From Nageia nagi (taxonomy: Eukaryota > Pinophyta): DNA of 64,000 nt. This document shows positions 48,431 through 60,970 of the stretch, piece by piece; position 1 is the first letter of the stretch, and each line of letters begins with the position of its first letter. The notes beneath the pieces are model-generated. The model searched no databases. It was not told the DNA's origin and saw only the letters and a list, made by a program, of their open reading frames with translations. The position numbers and the translations under genes are program-made. Location of the stretch: contig JBITNC010000001.1 in the NCBI GenBank assembly GCA_050084985.1, forward strand, positions 17,484,001 through 17,548,000, in the 5' to 3' direction.

Positions 48431-49279
48431 GCCCTATCCTATCTGGCTTAACAAATTAAGGTTTTAAATGTTTTTGAGTTTAATTATTGGGTAGTTATGT
48501 GGGAATCCCAGGCTTTGAATTGCTGATGTGGCATTATTACAAATTCACTTTTGCTAACATGGTATTGTTAAAAAAACAAATTAATATAATAATTTAAAGA
48601 TTTTGTGTAGAAATTTGTGAAATAATATAATAAAAAAAATTAAATTAAATTTGAAGACTTTGTGTAGAAAAGTAGAAAAATTAATAAATTAATTAAATAT
48701 AAACAGTATTTGTGTAGTAAATGCTCCATTCAAACATTACTTATCTTTTTAAAAAAAAAAAAATTGAACAAAATTGTGTGTATGTATTTATATTGATTAT
48801 TGTTATGTTATTGTAGACGTCTTAAAGAGTCATTTTTTTTATATATTGAATTTTTTTTCTTATTAATCACTATGTTCTTTTGGTATTATTGTATTGCATT
48901 TTTTAAAAATGTGTATCGTTTTATTAAAATGAGTTCCATTCAATTATTTGATATTAATTTATAGATCAAGCGTTGATTTTATTAGAAAAATGTTGACTAT
49001 TACATTTATTGAGAGATATTAAAGTATATTTAATAAATGTTCACATTTTATGTGAAGAGACTCAACTTTTGTCATTAGTTTAGAAATAATATAATCCTAT
49101 AATCTAATATCAATAAAAGCTATAAATCCTTTAATTTGACAATGCATGACAACATTTATTCATCTAATACATTAAGATTTATTCTTTACTTAACAAGTTT
49201 GATTGCTACCAAGGAGGCTTCGTTCATCAAAATATGTCCTCTTGAATGTAAACTAAGTTTTGTAACAACCTTGTGTTGT
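48431..49279. other. Intergenic, nothing recognised
   Basis: Very AT-rich. No frame or clear repeat. Confidence 0.4.
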
Positions 49280-49616
49280 TTGTCAACTTATAAGTATTTG
49301 CGAATATGAAAAATATGTTTTTAACTAATATTTACTATGTATGTATATAGATTGATGATTAACTAATGTTGCGGTTAAAATATTTTATCATGTAATCCAA
49401 CAATTATGGTTATATCATATGGATTAGTTGAAATTCTTATGCCTATATAAAAGCCACTTTTAGCCACTCATTGTATCAAGTTATGTTGATCATGACATAT
49501 TATGATGATCATTTAGGGATTAATCATGCACTCCCTTATTCTTATGTATGTTTTTTCTTTTGTATTTTACCGTTTTATCTTACTTTTTATGAAATTATAT
49601 TGTGTTTGAATCTTGA
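49280..49616 (+). mobile_element. Decayed LTR, same family as 34459-34928
   Basis: GATTGATGATTAACTAATG..., GTAATCCAACAATTATGG and ATATAAAAGCCACTTTTAGCCA line up in order with the LTR at 34459-34928, ending GAATCTTGACA. The start is not clear and no polymerase or primer site adjoins, so a solo or truncated LTR. Confidence 0.6.
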
Positions 49617-49899
49617 CAAATCTTGTGCAATTTGTTATGGTGTTATAGTTATTAGGGATTCACTAAGTTATGATCCCAAGTATAACTCATTTGTTGTTAC
49701 TACTCTACACTCTTCTTCAAGCTCCAAGGAAAGATCTCATGCTTGCCTTGTGGCCACATGATGTTCATCTCCTTATATAAGATCTTTCTTGAAACCTACA
49801 TTATAGCTTTATAAAAAATCTTTATTATTCCTTATTCAATGTATGTGGACTTTCAATAGGTTTGAAAACTCCCTCAATTCCTATGTGATGCTTCTCTAG

Positions 49900-50190
49900 T
49901 TCTAACATATACTTACAAATGTTCAATGTCAAATAATTAATAATGACCTCTCCCTTAACATGACTTCAGGGTTAATGTGTTCTCAGTCAATTTTGAGTGG
50001 ATTGGTTTTAATGGAGTCACCTAATATAGGAACCCCTTGAAATGCCTAATCAGCTAGTAGGTAAATTGTAATGTCAACAAGCTTCCTTGTGTATTCCTCT
50101 TTAGGATTCTTGTCACTCTTAAATCCCCCACCCAATGGTATCTCATGCCCATCCACAATCCAACAATGTCAGATGGGTGAAGACATGATG
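49900..50190 (-). pseudogene. Unidentified coding-like scrap
   Basis: The minus strand is nearly open, with words such as DGHEIPLGGGFKSDKNPKEEY and KLVDITIYLLAD followed by stops. I do not recognise the family. It may be part of an old element interrupted by the Copia insertion at 50225. Confidence 0.3.
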
Positions 50191-50224
50191 GTGATTCATT
50201 CAAAACAAAAAAAAAGGTGATGCA

Positions 50225-50712
50225 TGTTAGAATTTGTAATGAAATATTGTGAATATCTAAACTCCTTATAAATTCAATTAATCACTTAAAGGATATTTAG
50301 ATACCTTAAGGGATTAATTGAATTCTTTATTATGTAAACTTTGACCTTACCATGTGGTTAGTTGGTAGGTTAAAGTTAGGTAATATATTTATTGTTACCC
50401 TAACCTACCCTTAGGTCAAAGGGAGGTTAGGGAGGTGCTCTCATGCTATAAATAGAGGGCTTCTCCTCTTGTAATACAACTTAGATTTTGAGTAAGATTA
50501 CTCTACTAGTTTGTGTAGGAGAGAAAGGAATTGTAGTAAGAGGGTGCATAGTTTGAGAATTGAGATCTAGTTGTGGATGTACTCTCAAGGAGGGAGGAAC
50601 CACTTATATTGGTGTTATCTTATGTGAATGGTGTTATTAGCTTGTAGATGTTGAATGATTAAGTTTCCTATAGTCTTGGACCTTGAGGATTAGTGTAGAA
50701 CTACCTCCATCA
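50225..50712 (+). repeat. 5' LTR of the full-length Copia element
   Basis: Promoter-bearing terminal repeat followed after two bases by the primer site for initiator-Met tRNA. Confidence 0.95.
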
Positions 50713-51452
50713 ATTGGTATCAGAGCTTGGTGTGGAAGCTCCTTCAACATTCTTTGAAACTTCTTCAATTTGGAGGTCTCCATTTCTCATCTTCTTACGT
50801 TGTTGAGGTAAAACATAATAGAAGGTATACATTTTTTACCTTCTTGGTTAATTATTGAATAATTGTATTTTACTACTAACATATTGTGTGCTATATGTTG
50901 ACTATTGTTGAGCTAAATATGATTAACAATTTTTGATACTAACCTCTTTTGTGAATAGCTTGTTTTTGCAAATTGCTTATTTGCTCATTATTTAAGAGGA
51001 TAGTATACAAAAATTAAGTTGAGGAATTTTTTTATCTTATGGAGAAGATAATTTTTTTTAACCTTTTTGTTAATAAAATTGGAATTTCTTTCAATTTTAT
51101 TTGTGAGAAATAACTTCTTTTACTAGCACAAAGTAAAAAGGAGAGATATTATTATCTCAAATGTTTAATTTTTTTAAATTGTGTTGGTAAATTTATTTTG
51201 CAATTTATTGTACACCTTACAATATATCAAAAAGGGAGGGAGATTTATGATTACTAAGCTAATACTTTCACTTGAAATACATTATTATTTAACAAAAATT
51301 ATCTAAAACTTTATCTACAATAATTTTTGTTCATTTTTACAAAATAGTAATAAATTGAAGGTTTCAATTTCATTTTTACAAAATAGTAATAAATTGAAGG
51401 TTTCAATTTTTGAAAAGCTACAAGATAGGTTTGAAAACTTTTAGGGCCACTT

Positions 51453-51691
51453 TGGTTGAGTGCAGTGGCGGTCCCTACTGTAGCCCCCCTCTCCTCGTGA
51501 CGATGGTCTCCCTATCGTAGCCCCCCTTCTCGCGGTGGTGGTCTCCCTATCGCAGCCAAATTCAGCCTGGAGAAGATGTCACGGGTTCGAACCCAAGAAA
51601 CTCCAACCGAAATCCCGTCGGAGCTACCGCTATGGCTGCGAATCTCATGCGAAATCCTTACATTCGTCAACGATCTCACCTGAAAAAAAAA
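51453..51691 (+). mobile_element. SINE-like unit inside the Copia leader
   Basis: A GC-rich block in an AT-rich element. It has an A-box-like TGGTTGAGTGCAGTGG (51453-51468), a perfect pol III B-box GGTTCGAACCC (51584-51594) and an A9 tail (51683-51691). Between the boxes are three tandem GC-rich units starting 51466, 51504 and 51539 (TGGTCTCCCTATCG type, 35-38 bp). CACTTT occurs just before (51448) and just after (51697) but is too short to call a target duplication. The two boxes are further apart than in a tRNA, as expected after internal expansion. Confidence 0.5.
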
Positions 51692-51735
51692 GATGGCACT
51701 TTCAACTGGGGGATCATGAATTTGGTTAAATATAA

Positions 51736-52011
51736 ATCCCCGCGAACCCTATCCTGGACCGCGGAGTTTCCACCAAAGACGTGGTTATAGACCCCAAAAC
51801 GGGCATTTGGGTTCGTATATTCCTACCAGAGATCGAGGGTTCAAATCTGCAGGCAGGGGAACCACTCCCTGTTGTGTTTTACTTCCACAATAGAGGATTC
51901 GTGTCCATGTCACCGATTTTTTCTTATATGATGTCTACTCTTCTCCTATGCAACCCTCTTCTCCTCCCTCTACATCTTCTCCTTGACATTGCTCTCCTTG
52001 TCTTAGAATAA
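51736..52011 (+). pseudogene. Captured fragment of a plant carboxylesterase (CXE/GID1-like)
   Basis: One open frame from after a stop at 51733 to TAA at 52009-52011 reads GVSTKDVVIDPKTGIWVRIF, then PLPVVFYFHNRGFVSMSP. This is the N-terminal part of plant class I carboxylesterases: GV.TKDV.ID...G..VR..LP, LPV..YFHGGGF. The oxyanion-hole HGGG is changed to HNRG. The homology ends soon after (about 51925) and the rest is unrelated sequence, so the catalytic Ser, Asp and His are absent. It has no role in the Copia cycle and must have been picked up from a host gene. Too short to be active. Confidence 0.78.
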
Positions 52012-53657
52012 AGTTGGAGTTTCCTTTTTTTTTCTTTGTGCATTTAATTTTTTTGTTGACTACTTGCATATTCTTAAATGCACATGCAAAGCAACGTTTA
52101 CTCCTTCTTGGTAAGGGAAGGGTAGCCATTTTTCTTACCTAAAAGCATTTATAACTTTGAGTGCTTAGGTAAAAGTAGCATTAACTATGCATGGGTCTCC
52201 TTCTTTTTCATTAATACTTGCAAGCTCTCTAGAAGCAAATATATCATGCTTTGGTAGGCATTTATTTTTTCTTTGCTTGCAAGCCATCTCCTTTATACAT
52301 TATGCATCATTACTCTTAAATGCTATTTTTTTTAGAAAAATGTGGCACATGGAGGATATTTTGGAGTATAATTTTTTTTCTCTAAGTATGGTAATTTACT
52401 TAGGTAAAACTTTTTTAGTAAAAATTTTTTTTGCTAAGGTAATCTAAGTATGCTATCTTTGAAGGATAAATATTTAAGTTAAGTATGCTATGCCTACTAA
52501 TTTTTTTTGGCATACAAGTTTTTTTTTTTGGATAAAACCTTAAAAGGGGGAGAATTTAGTGCCTTTTTTGAAGTCATTAAATGTCAAGTTTGTTAATGCT
52601 TAACTTATGCATTTTTTAATTCTCTAAATGCTTAAACTAATGTTAAAGTAGGACTTAAGCATTGTCTATGAATTCATGATTTATGCCAAATATGAATGGA
52701 CTTATTCATTAAATGTTAAGTTATGAATAAATCCTAGGCATTCTTTGCTAAGTGATTTATGGCATTTCTTTTTACTAGTCATGAGTAGGACTTAGAACAT
52801 TTAAAAATGAATTCATGCTAAGTATAGAACTTATGCAATTTTTTTTAAAAATTAATGAATGGATTAATGCTAAGTAGGACTTAGCCTTTTTAAATTCATT
52901 AAAGTGTTGAATGAATTTATGAACTTGAGCAAGTATGCAAAATGTAAAAATGTCCTTTAGGGGTTAGTACAAAACCCATTGGACTCTTATATTTCAAGTT
53001 CTTGTGGATGATGTATTTTTAATACTTTACTTTATATTTTTGCATAATTGCTTTATACTTGCAAAATGCAAAATATTGAAAGTAACCTCTAAAATGAACA
53101 CATCTGCACATACTTTTCCACAACATGACTTATTTGGGGAGCCACGAGGGGAGGACAAGGCAGACTGGAGCCTTTTTAGTCCGAAGAACCAAGTGGTGGT
53201 AAATCTATCTTAATTGCCCCTAAGACCTCTGTTGGATTGGACATAACTCTATTAGGTGGACAGGCATGTGTGTAGTGATACCACATGTTTGCACATCCAT
53301 TCAGGGATTATCCTGATAACCTAGGAGGAAAACTTGAAAACCTTAAACAAGATAATTAAAATGATCGATCCAAGATACGTCGGATCCTTGGAAAATAGTT
53401 GGTACTTCTCCTTGAGAGAGTATATTACTAACCAAGGTGAACTGGTTGAGGACTGGTAGTACTTGGGCTCCACTTTACGGGTATCCAGGTGAAGGCCTAA
53501 TTCTATACAAGAAAACAACCTCAACTTTATCCTTCTACGGATCTTGGTTTATAATTTTACACATGTGGGACATGTTTACTTATCAATGTTTGATTTGTAT
53601 AGATGGTAAATTGTAGAAATTTATTCATTCTTCTTGCTTATTTACTTTTGTGTAGCA

Positions 53658-56600
53658 ATGGTTGAAACCTTCATACCCAAGCATATACTCGATGGTTCCA
53701 ACTTCGGCATATGAGAACCTCGTATGAAAGCTGAGTTACAAGCAAGGAAGCTGTGGCAGATAGTTAATGAAGACTTAGTCGCTCCTACAGATGAGAAGGC
53801 TCTTGAAATCTACAACTCAAAGAATGAGTTAGCAACTTCAATGATTTATCATGCAATTTCAGATGACGTATTTCTCATGATCTCTTCTTCAACATCAGCA
53901 AAGGAAGCTTGGGATAGGTTGAAGAAAATTTACCTTGTGTCAAAATTTTCAAGGAGGTTCACTATTTTACAAAAGTTGTTGCAATATCGTTAAGGTGAAG
54001 ATGAAAGTGCTTCTATTTACTTGACCAAAATCATTGACCTCAGGACACAACTGGTTGGCTGTGGGTGCAACTGGATCAATGATGAGTTCATGGTCTTCAT
54101 CATTCTTCAAAGCCTTTCTACAAAGTTCAGTAACTTTGTCACGGTTATGGAAACTAGGCTCGATGATGAAGAAGATGTCATCTCTCTTGATAACCTTTCT
54201 AGACTCCTTCTGAAGCATGAGGAAACTTTGAATAAGAAAATGTTGAACTTTTCTCCAAAGGACAATAACATTGCTCTAGGAGCAACCAAAACTCCTTTCA
54301 AGAAGAAGTTCAATCATTATAAATCCAAAGATAACAAATCCTCACTTACCTTCAGGAAGCATGAGAAAAAGGGCAACAATAATGGCAACTTCAAGCAAAG
54401 GAATGACAAAGCTGGATCACGCAATCCAAAACTTAAGGAAAAGTTTGATGGAAATTGTAACTTTTGTGGCATCTTTGGTCATAAAGAGTATGATTATCAT
54501 AAAAAGAAATTTGTTGAAAAAGGCAAGGGAAATGCAAATGTGAAAAATTTCAATAATAAAAAGAAGAACAAGCATGCTGCTACTATTGCCTACTACTCAG
54601 TGACTCAAACTATTTCAAATGATTGGATTGTTGATTCAGGATGCACTAATCACATGTGTTATGAAATGGATAAGTTTGAAAACTTTCATAAGTACAAGAA
54701 GGATGCAGTTGTGATAGGTGATAATTCAGTCCTTGATGTTCAAGGAATAGGGAGTGTGAAGATTCATGGAAAGGTTCTTGATAATGTCTTTTATGTGCCT
54801 AAACTAAGGATGAATCTTATCTCCGTAATTCAGATTTCAAAGAAAGGATACTCATTGGAGTTTACCTCACACTCCTGGTGTGTTAAGAAAGGACTTGCCA
54901 CCTTGATGAAAGGATTAGTAAAGGATGACCTTTATATTGTGGATCAAGTTCCTTCAAAGATGTGTCTTGCTGCAAATGTTTGTTCAAAGGGTAATCTTTG
55001 GCATCAGCGATTAGGGCACCTTAACCACAAGAGTATTCAAGATATGAAAAATCAAGAACTTGTGGAAGGTTTACCTAATATTTCACCCATAATTAGTCTC
55101 TGTGAAAGGTGCATTCTAGGAAAGATGAATAGGCAAAAGTTTGAAAAAGATAAGGCAACTCGGGCTACTCGTCCTCTTCAGCTTGTGCATTCAGATTTGA
55201 TGGGTCCATTTCAGACTAAGTCTCTAGGGGGAGCTTCTTATGTTCTAACCTGTATTGATGACTTTAGCAGGATGACATTTGGTTATCTACTTGAGCACAA
55301 GGATCAAACTTTTGACAGGTTTAAAGACTTCAAGGCTCTTGTTGAAAATCAAATTGATTTTAAGATCAAGATGCTGAGATCTGATAATGGGGGTGAGTAT
55401 AATAGCAATGAGTTTAACGACTATTATGTTAAACATGGGATCAAGCGGTAATTCATAATCCCTTACACCCCTCAACAAAATGGAGTTGCTGAAAGGAAGA
55501 ATCGAACCATTATAGAAATGGTAAGGTGCATGTTGGGTAACCTTCCTAGTTTCTTACGGGGTGAAGCTGTTCACACTGCTATTCACACCCTAAATAGGTA
55601 TCCTACTAAAGTAGTTGAAAGTAAAACTCTGTATGAAGCATGGACAGGAAAGAAACCTAACATCTCACACTTTAGGGTCTTTGGTTATGATGCATTTTCC
55701 TTCATTACCTCAGAGAAAAGAAAGAAGTTGGATAAAAGATCAGAAAAATGCACCTTTGTGGGGTATGATAATCAGCATAGAGGTTATAGGCTCTACTCCT
55801 CATCCCATAAAATAGTCTTTGTTTCTAGGGATGTCAAGTTCAATGAACTTCCTGAGGATACGACTTCTCATGCTGAGGTGTCTGATTCAAATGATTCTTC
55901 ACCTGCACCTAACTGGTTGGATGATAATGTAGGGAAGTCACCACAAGAGCAAAATTCTCCAGCTCAGAGAATTACAAGAAGTATGACCTTGAATAAATCT
56001 TTATTTACCAAAATTTATAATAAGAATGAGCCATCAACCTTCAAAGAAGCTTCCAAGCAAGAGTGTTGGATGGAAGCTATAAAAGTTGAGTATGAGGTGC
56101 TCATGAAAAATGAAACTTGGGATTTGGTTCCTTATCCCAATGAGAAAAATATGATTGGAAATAAATGGATATACAAGGTCAAGTACAATTCTGATGGAGA
56201 AATTGAAAAATACAAAGCAAGGTTAATGGCCAAAGGATTCGCTTAGAAATATGGTATTGATTATGAGGAAACCTTTGCTCCTGTGGCCAAGATGCCTACT
56301 GTCAGGATAATCCTTGCTCTTTCTGCAGCTCAAGGATGGAAAGTTTTTCAACTTAATGTCAAGAGTGCATTTCTCAATGGTGACTTGGATGTAGAAATCT
56401 ACATGAATCAACTAGAAGGATTTATTCCAGAAGGTAAAGAGTGTTTTGTGTGTAAGCTAAAGAAGTCTTTGTATGGACTTAAGCAAGCACCTAGAGCATG
56501 GTACAAGAAAATTTCAAGATTCTTTGCAGATATTGGTTTTTTCAAGTGCTTCTCTGACTCAGATCTCTATGTACTCAATCAAGGAAAAGACGTGGTCTTA

Positions 56601-57575
56601 ATTCTCCTTTATGTGGATGATCTTCTCATAATTAGCAATAATATTGAAATCATCCAAGAGTGCATATCAAAACTGAGGGCAACATTTGAAATGACTGATC
56701 TAGGTCTATTGCATTACTATCTTAGGATGCAAGTATACCAACACAAAGATTGTACTTATCTTAGTCAATCTAAGTATATATTAGACATCTTGCAAAAGTT
56801 TGGAATGGAGGAGTGTAGATATGCTGCAATACCTATTTCTCTTAGAATCATTATATCTCTGAGCTCAGATTCTCAGTTGGTTGATGCTACAGCTTATAGG
56901 CAATTGATCGGTAGTCTTCTGTATCTGACTATCTCTCGACCTGATATTGCCTTTGCAGTGAATCTGATGGCACGATTCATGCAAAAACCATATGTTGAGC
57001 ACCTCAATGCTGTTAAGCAAATCTTGAGGTATGTGGTAGGGACAAAGGATCTTGCTCTTAAGTATTCCAAAGTGCCCTCGATTATTCTCTCCGAGTTCTC
57101 AGATTCTGATTATGGGGGAGATAGAGATGATAGAAAATCAACCTCTGCATATGTGTTCAGCATTGGTTCAAGTGCTATCTCTTGGGCTTCCAAGAAGCAA
57201 CCTACTATGACTCTTTCTACCACTAAAGCCGAATATCGAGCCATGTCTGTTGCCACCCAGGAAGCTATTTGGCTGAGGCATCTTCTGAACAAAATTAGGT
57301 ATGAGCAAAATAGCCCATCTCTTATTTCTTCAGACAATCAATCGGCTATCTCTTTGGCTAAGAATCCTATGTTCCATCAGAGAACCAAACATGTGGAAAT
57401 CCAAGCCCATTTTATCAGGGAGAAGGTTCTAGATGACATCATACACTTGGAGAATTGTCCATCTACTGTAAACTTCGTTGATTTATTCACCAAGCCCCTT
57501 CCTGAAGCTCAGTTCAGCAAGCTTAGGGATTCTCTCGGGTTTGTGATGTTACCCTCAAGGGGGAGTGAAGTTTGA
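53658..57575 (+). pseudogene. Copia gag-pol polyprotein with four in-frame stops
   Basis: All blocks share one frame from the ATG at 53658. Stops are TGA 53712-53714, TAA 53991-53993, TAA 55449-55451 and TAG 56244-56246. Domains in order: gag (to about 54430); zinc knuckle from 54456 (CNFCGIFGHKEYDY, last Cys changed to Tyr); protease DSG (54633-54641); pre-integrase H-H-C-C (LWHQRLGHLNH...CERCILGK); integrase with HSDLMGPF, RSDNGGEY and NGVAERKN; reverse transcriptase with QLNVKSAFLNG (first catalytic Asp now Asn, 56355-56357) and the intact YVDD; RNase H with SDYGGD, TKAEY and SDNQSA; tail VDLFTKPLPE. No frameshift is present, so the gene was recently whole, but it cannot make full polyprotein now. 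Confidence 0.95.
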
Positions 57576-57642
57576 ACTTTTGTTAGTGACGACAACTTCA
57601 CCTCTAAGAGGCCCTTATGTTGTTATATAGTGTTGACTATGA

Positions 57643-57867
57643 TATACCTCCGTGGTAAGTTCGCTCTGTGTGAGGAAATTCTTGTACATTTTATACCTCT
57701 ATGGTAAGTTTGCTCTGCGTGAAAAACTTGTACAATTTTTTGAGCATATAATGATATACCTCCGTGGTAAGTTCGCTCTGTGTGAGGAACTTCTTGTACA
57801 TTTTATACCTCCGTGGTAAGTTTGCTCTGCGTGAGAAACTTGTTGTATAATTTTTTGAGCATATAAT
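57643..57867 (+). repeat. Tandem repeat between pol and 3' LTR
   Basis: Four units of about 50 bp start at 57643, 57693, 57756 and 57805, each with ATACCTCCGTGGTAAGTT and GCTCTGTGTGAG-like words. They alternate in two versions, forming two copies of a roughly 113-bp dimer. Confidence 0.9.
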
Positions 57868-58436
57868 TGATCAATCAATTTCATTGTTCAAAGTATTCAT
57901 ATGAGAAGATCTGGTATGTGTCTTTAGGCATTGTACAGTCATCTATATGTTATGCTCTATTAATAATCAACACATGTCTATATACAACAGGTGACTATGA
58001 GTGATGGCTTGGCATCTCCGTGATGACTTATAGTGCACCATTGATCAATTATTTATAAGATGGCATTATTTGATTCTCTTATTAATAAAATGAATATATG
58101 ATGCATCTAACTGATTTTGTTAACGAGTTGCTTGTAGCATGTAGGATCTTCTTCAGAAATGCAGGTTACTCACCTTGTGTAAGCAAGCTCATGGAGACTC
58201 ACATGTCAGCTTAAAGTTGATCGACTACTATGTACAGTGAAACCAGTTGTGGTTAATGATTGTATTGTAAACCATTTTGTCAAATGGTAATGTAGTGAGT
58301 CTCAAACTAGTTCTCAAAAAGATTCTCAAATATGTAAATGTTCTCATCTCCACTTGTATCTCTATGGAGGAGAACTCTCTCTTACTCTCTCTCTTCTCTC
58401 TTCTATGCTCTATCCCAATATTGCATTAAGGGGGAG

Positions 58437-58925
58437 TGTTAGAATTTGTAATGAAATATTGTGAATATCTAAACTCCTTGTAAATTCAATTAATCACTTA
58501 AAGAATATTTAGATACCTTAAGGGATTAATTGAATTTTTTATTATGTAAACTTTGACCTTACCATGTGGTTAGTTGGTAGGTTAAAGTTAGATAATATAT
58601 TTATTGTAACCCTAACCTTACCCTTGGGTCAAAGGGAGGTTAGGGAGGTGCTCTCATGCTATAAATAGAGGGCTTCTCCTCTTGTAATACAACTTAGATT
58701 TTGAGTAAGATTACTCTACTAGTTTGTGTAGGAGAGAAAGGAATTGTAGTAAGAGGGTGCATAGTTTGAGAATTAAGATCTAGTTGTGGATGTACTCCCA
58801 AGGAGGGAGGAACCACTTATATTGGTGTTATCTTGTGTGAATGGTGTTATTAGCTTGTAGATGTTGAATGATTAAATTTCCTATAGTCTTGGACCTTGAG
58901 GATTAATGTAGAACTACCTCCATCA
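58437..58925 (+). repeat. 3' LTR of the full-length Copia element
   Basis: Directly follows the polypurine tract and is followed by the ATGCA target duplication. Confidence 0.95.
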
Positions 58926-59269
58926 ATGCAAAGGTAGGATAGTGGCACACTTGAAAATTAGCATGGTGGCATTTCATTAGCAATATAAACAACAATGTGA
59001 TGGCTTGGTTTAATAATCATAAGGTGAAGTATTGTTCAGTACCTACTTATTAATGATATAAAGATCAAGTAGTGAGGTGATTATATTTCCTGATGATTGG
59101 TAGCCTTGTACTTATGTAAATGTGATGATGTGGTAGCTATACATAAAAATGAACAAAATTTGACTATTTATAAAATAAAGAGAAAACTAAACAAAATAAA
59201 ATTCATTAACTCAAGATCAAGGGTTTGGATGTTTGGGGATGCTCTTACATTAAATTTAAAGATATTTAC

Positions 59270-60970
59270 CATCACTACCAACTTAAGATCATGAGTGGGG
59301 TAGTTTCTCTCATGGTATTTCAACTTACGAGACTCATAAGCCATTATAGTTCCTTATTGCACTAAAACCTCACTAAGTCCCTCTAAGGATGCATCAATGC
59401 ATATAGTGAATTATTCAAGTGGGTGAGGGAATTTTAAGAAAAATGTAATGGTTAGCTTTTCTTTTAGCACCACAAAGGCCTTCTCATATCCCTATGACCA
59501 AGTGATCATACTTCCTTTCCATTTGAGAGAAGATACGGGACAAGTTATTTTAGAAAAGTTCTCCATGAACCTTTTATAATATTTGACTAATTCCTTTAAA
59601 CTACATAAAACTTATACATATTAAGTAGTTTTCCAATTTATAATTTCCTTAATTTTATTAAGATCAATGATTATTCCTTGTGTTGTTACTATGTACGTTA
59701 TATGCTAGATTTATAGTACATAGAATTCACACTTAGATAACTTATTTTTAATAATAAATGAATACAAATCATAGGTGGTGGTGATACTACTATTTACACC
59801 AAGAATAAATGGATACATTTTAATAAATATGAGGATAACGTTATCCAAGTATTTCTTAAATTAATTATTTGTTATATTATGAAGGTTGTAGGTGCATTCA
59901 TCAGCCCAAAGGGTAAAATAATAAATTTGTAGTGACCATATTTTATTTAAAAAATGGTCTTATATGGGTTTTTTCCATTATGCTTAATTGATTGTATCCT
60001 AACCTATGATTGATTTTTGATAATATTATTGCTCCTTAGAATTGATCGAATAAGTCATTAATTTTAGAGATATGATATATAATCTAAATAGTTACCTTAT
60101 TCAACATTTAATAATATGTACATGTTTAAAGAATATTGGATCCTTCTTCCTAATAAATAGAATTAACACTCCTTGTGAGGACACATTTAGTTTTATCAAG
60201 CCCTTCTTTAAAACATCCTATAATTGAACCTTCAATTATTGATTTTTGTTGTAATCATTTGATATGAAGACCTATAAATAGGTTTTGCCCTAGTTGTATG
60301 TCGATGCAGAAATTGAATTCCCTTGTTAGAGGAAGTCTATTGAGAACTTCTTAAGGAAACATCTCTATATTTTAATGTACTACCAAGTACATTTGTATTC
60401 TCATATGTTAAGGCCTCTTTTAGATGAACTATAAGAGGAAATTCAAGGAATTCCTAAGAAAATATATCCATAAATTCTTGTACTATTAGGTATTTGTAAA
60501 ACACATCCTTGTTACAGTATGTCAAGGCCTCATCTAGACAAATCACAAAGATTTGATTATCCTATTTTTTTAGAATTTCTTAGTTACAAGGTGATAAATA
60601 TATTAGGTTGGAAAGGTTTTTGGTTATTATGTAACCTTAACCTACTATCCAATCTATCGGTGTATCCCAACCAATATTCCTAAAAATCAATGACTACTTG
60701 ATGGGACCTTAATTAACAAATCCTTTCCTATAACTATGTCAAATGAATATAAAAGGGTGAAATAAAGTACTAATTTACCATTCCTATGGGAAAGACTATA
60801 CATACATCAATAAAACACTAAGATATTTAATAAGTTATACATATCTCATACTCAATCCATTTATCAACCAAAATACTAGGTTTCTTATATATTGTATCAA
60901 TAATTGAGGTAGATATGAAATTATTTGATGCTCCATGAGTATCAAAATTGTCATAGTAGAAGAGGTGTTG
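59270..60970 (-). pseudogene. Ty3/Gypsy pol relic (protease-RT-RNase H)
   Basis: Minus strand, many stops. From the right: a protease core FDTHGASNNFIS near 60940-60920 (DTG-A with an extra His codon); words of the linker (LPLTREFNFCIDIQLG.KPIYR..Y); RT entry KKGLI...LFIRKKD; NDLFDQF.GAIILSKI...LGYNQL; YLDNVIL; LSKCEFYV; GIIIDLNKIKEI..W; LKELVKYYKRFMENFSKI; and the RNase H opening TICIDASLEGLSEVLVQ, LKYHERNYPTHDLKL near 59300. This is the canonical Gypsy order and wording. The RT active-site YxDD region is not readable. The relic ends close to the Copia element at 58925. Confidence 0.8.

Larger units (their letters stand above)
50225..58925 (+). mobile_element. Full-length Copia retrotransposon
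   Basis: 5' LTR 50225-50712 (488 bp) and 3' LTR 58437-58925 (489 bp) start TGTTAG and end CATCA. By hand count they differ at 11 bases plus one indel (about 2.3%), and 10 of the 11 changes are transitions. The target duplication ATGCA is perfect (50220-50224; 58926-58930). The primer site TGGTATCAGAGC is at 50715-50726 and the polypurine tract (AAGGGGGAG) ends at 58436. Each LTR has CTATAAATAGAGGG as a likely TATA box. One gag-pol frame (53658-57575) has the Copia order gag-protease-integrase-RT-RNase H but carries four stops. The 2.9-kb leader is unusually long and contains foreign-looking GC-rich DNA. Confidence 0.96.

Noticed and set aside
51584-51594. A tRNA gene at the B-box
   Set aside because: The sequence around it cannot form acceptor, D and anticodon stems of normal spacing. 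It fits a SINE-like unit better.
51535-51729. 64-codon frame in the GC-rich island
   Set aside because: It lies over the SINE-like unit and its A-tail; chance openness from local GC content.
53712-56246. Programmed stop read-through in the Copia gag-pol
   Set aside because: Four stops of three kinds at unrelated places, including inside integrase and reverse transcriptase, are decay. Real elements use at most one such site between gag and pol.
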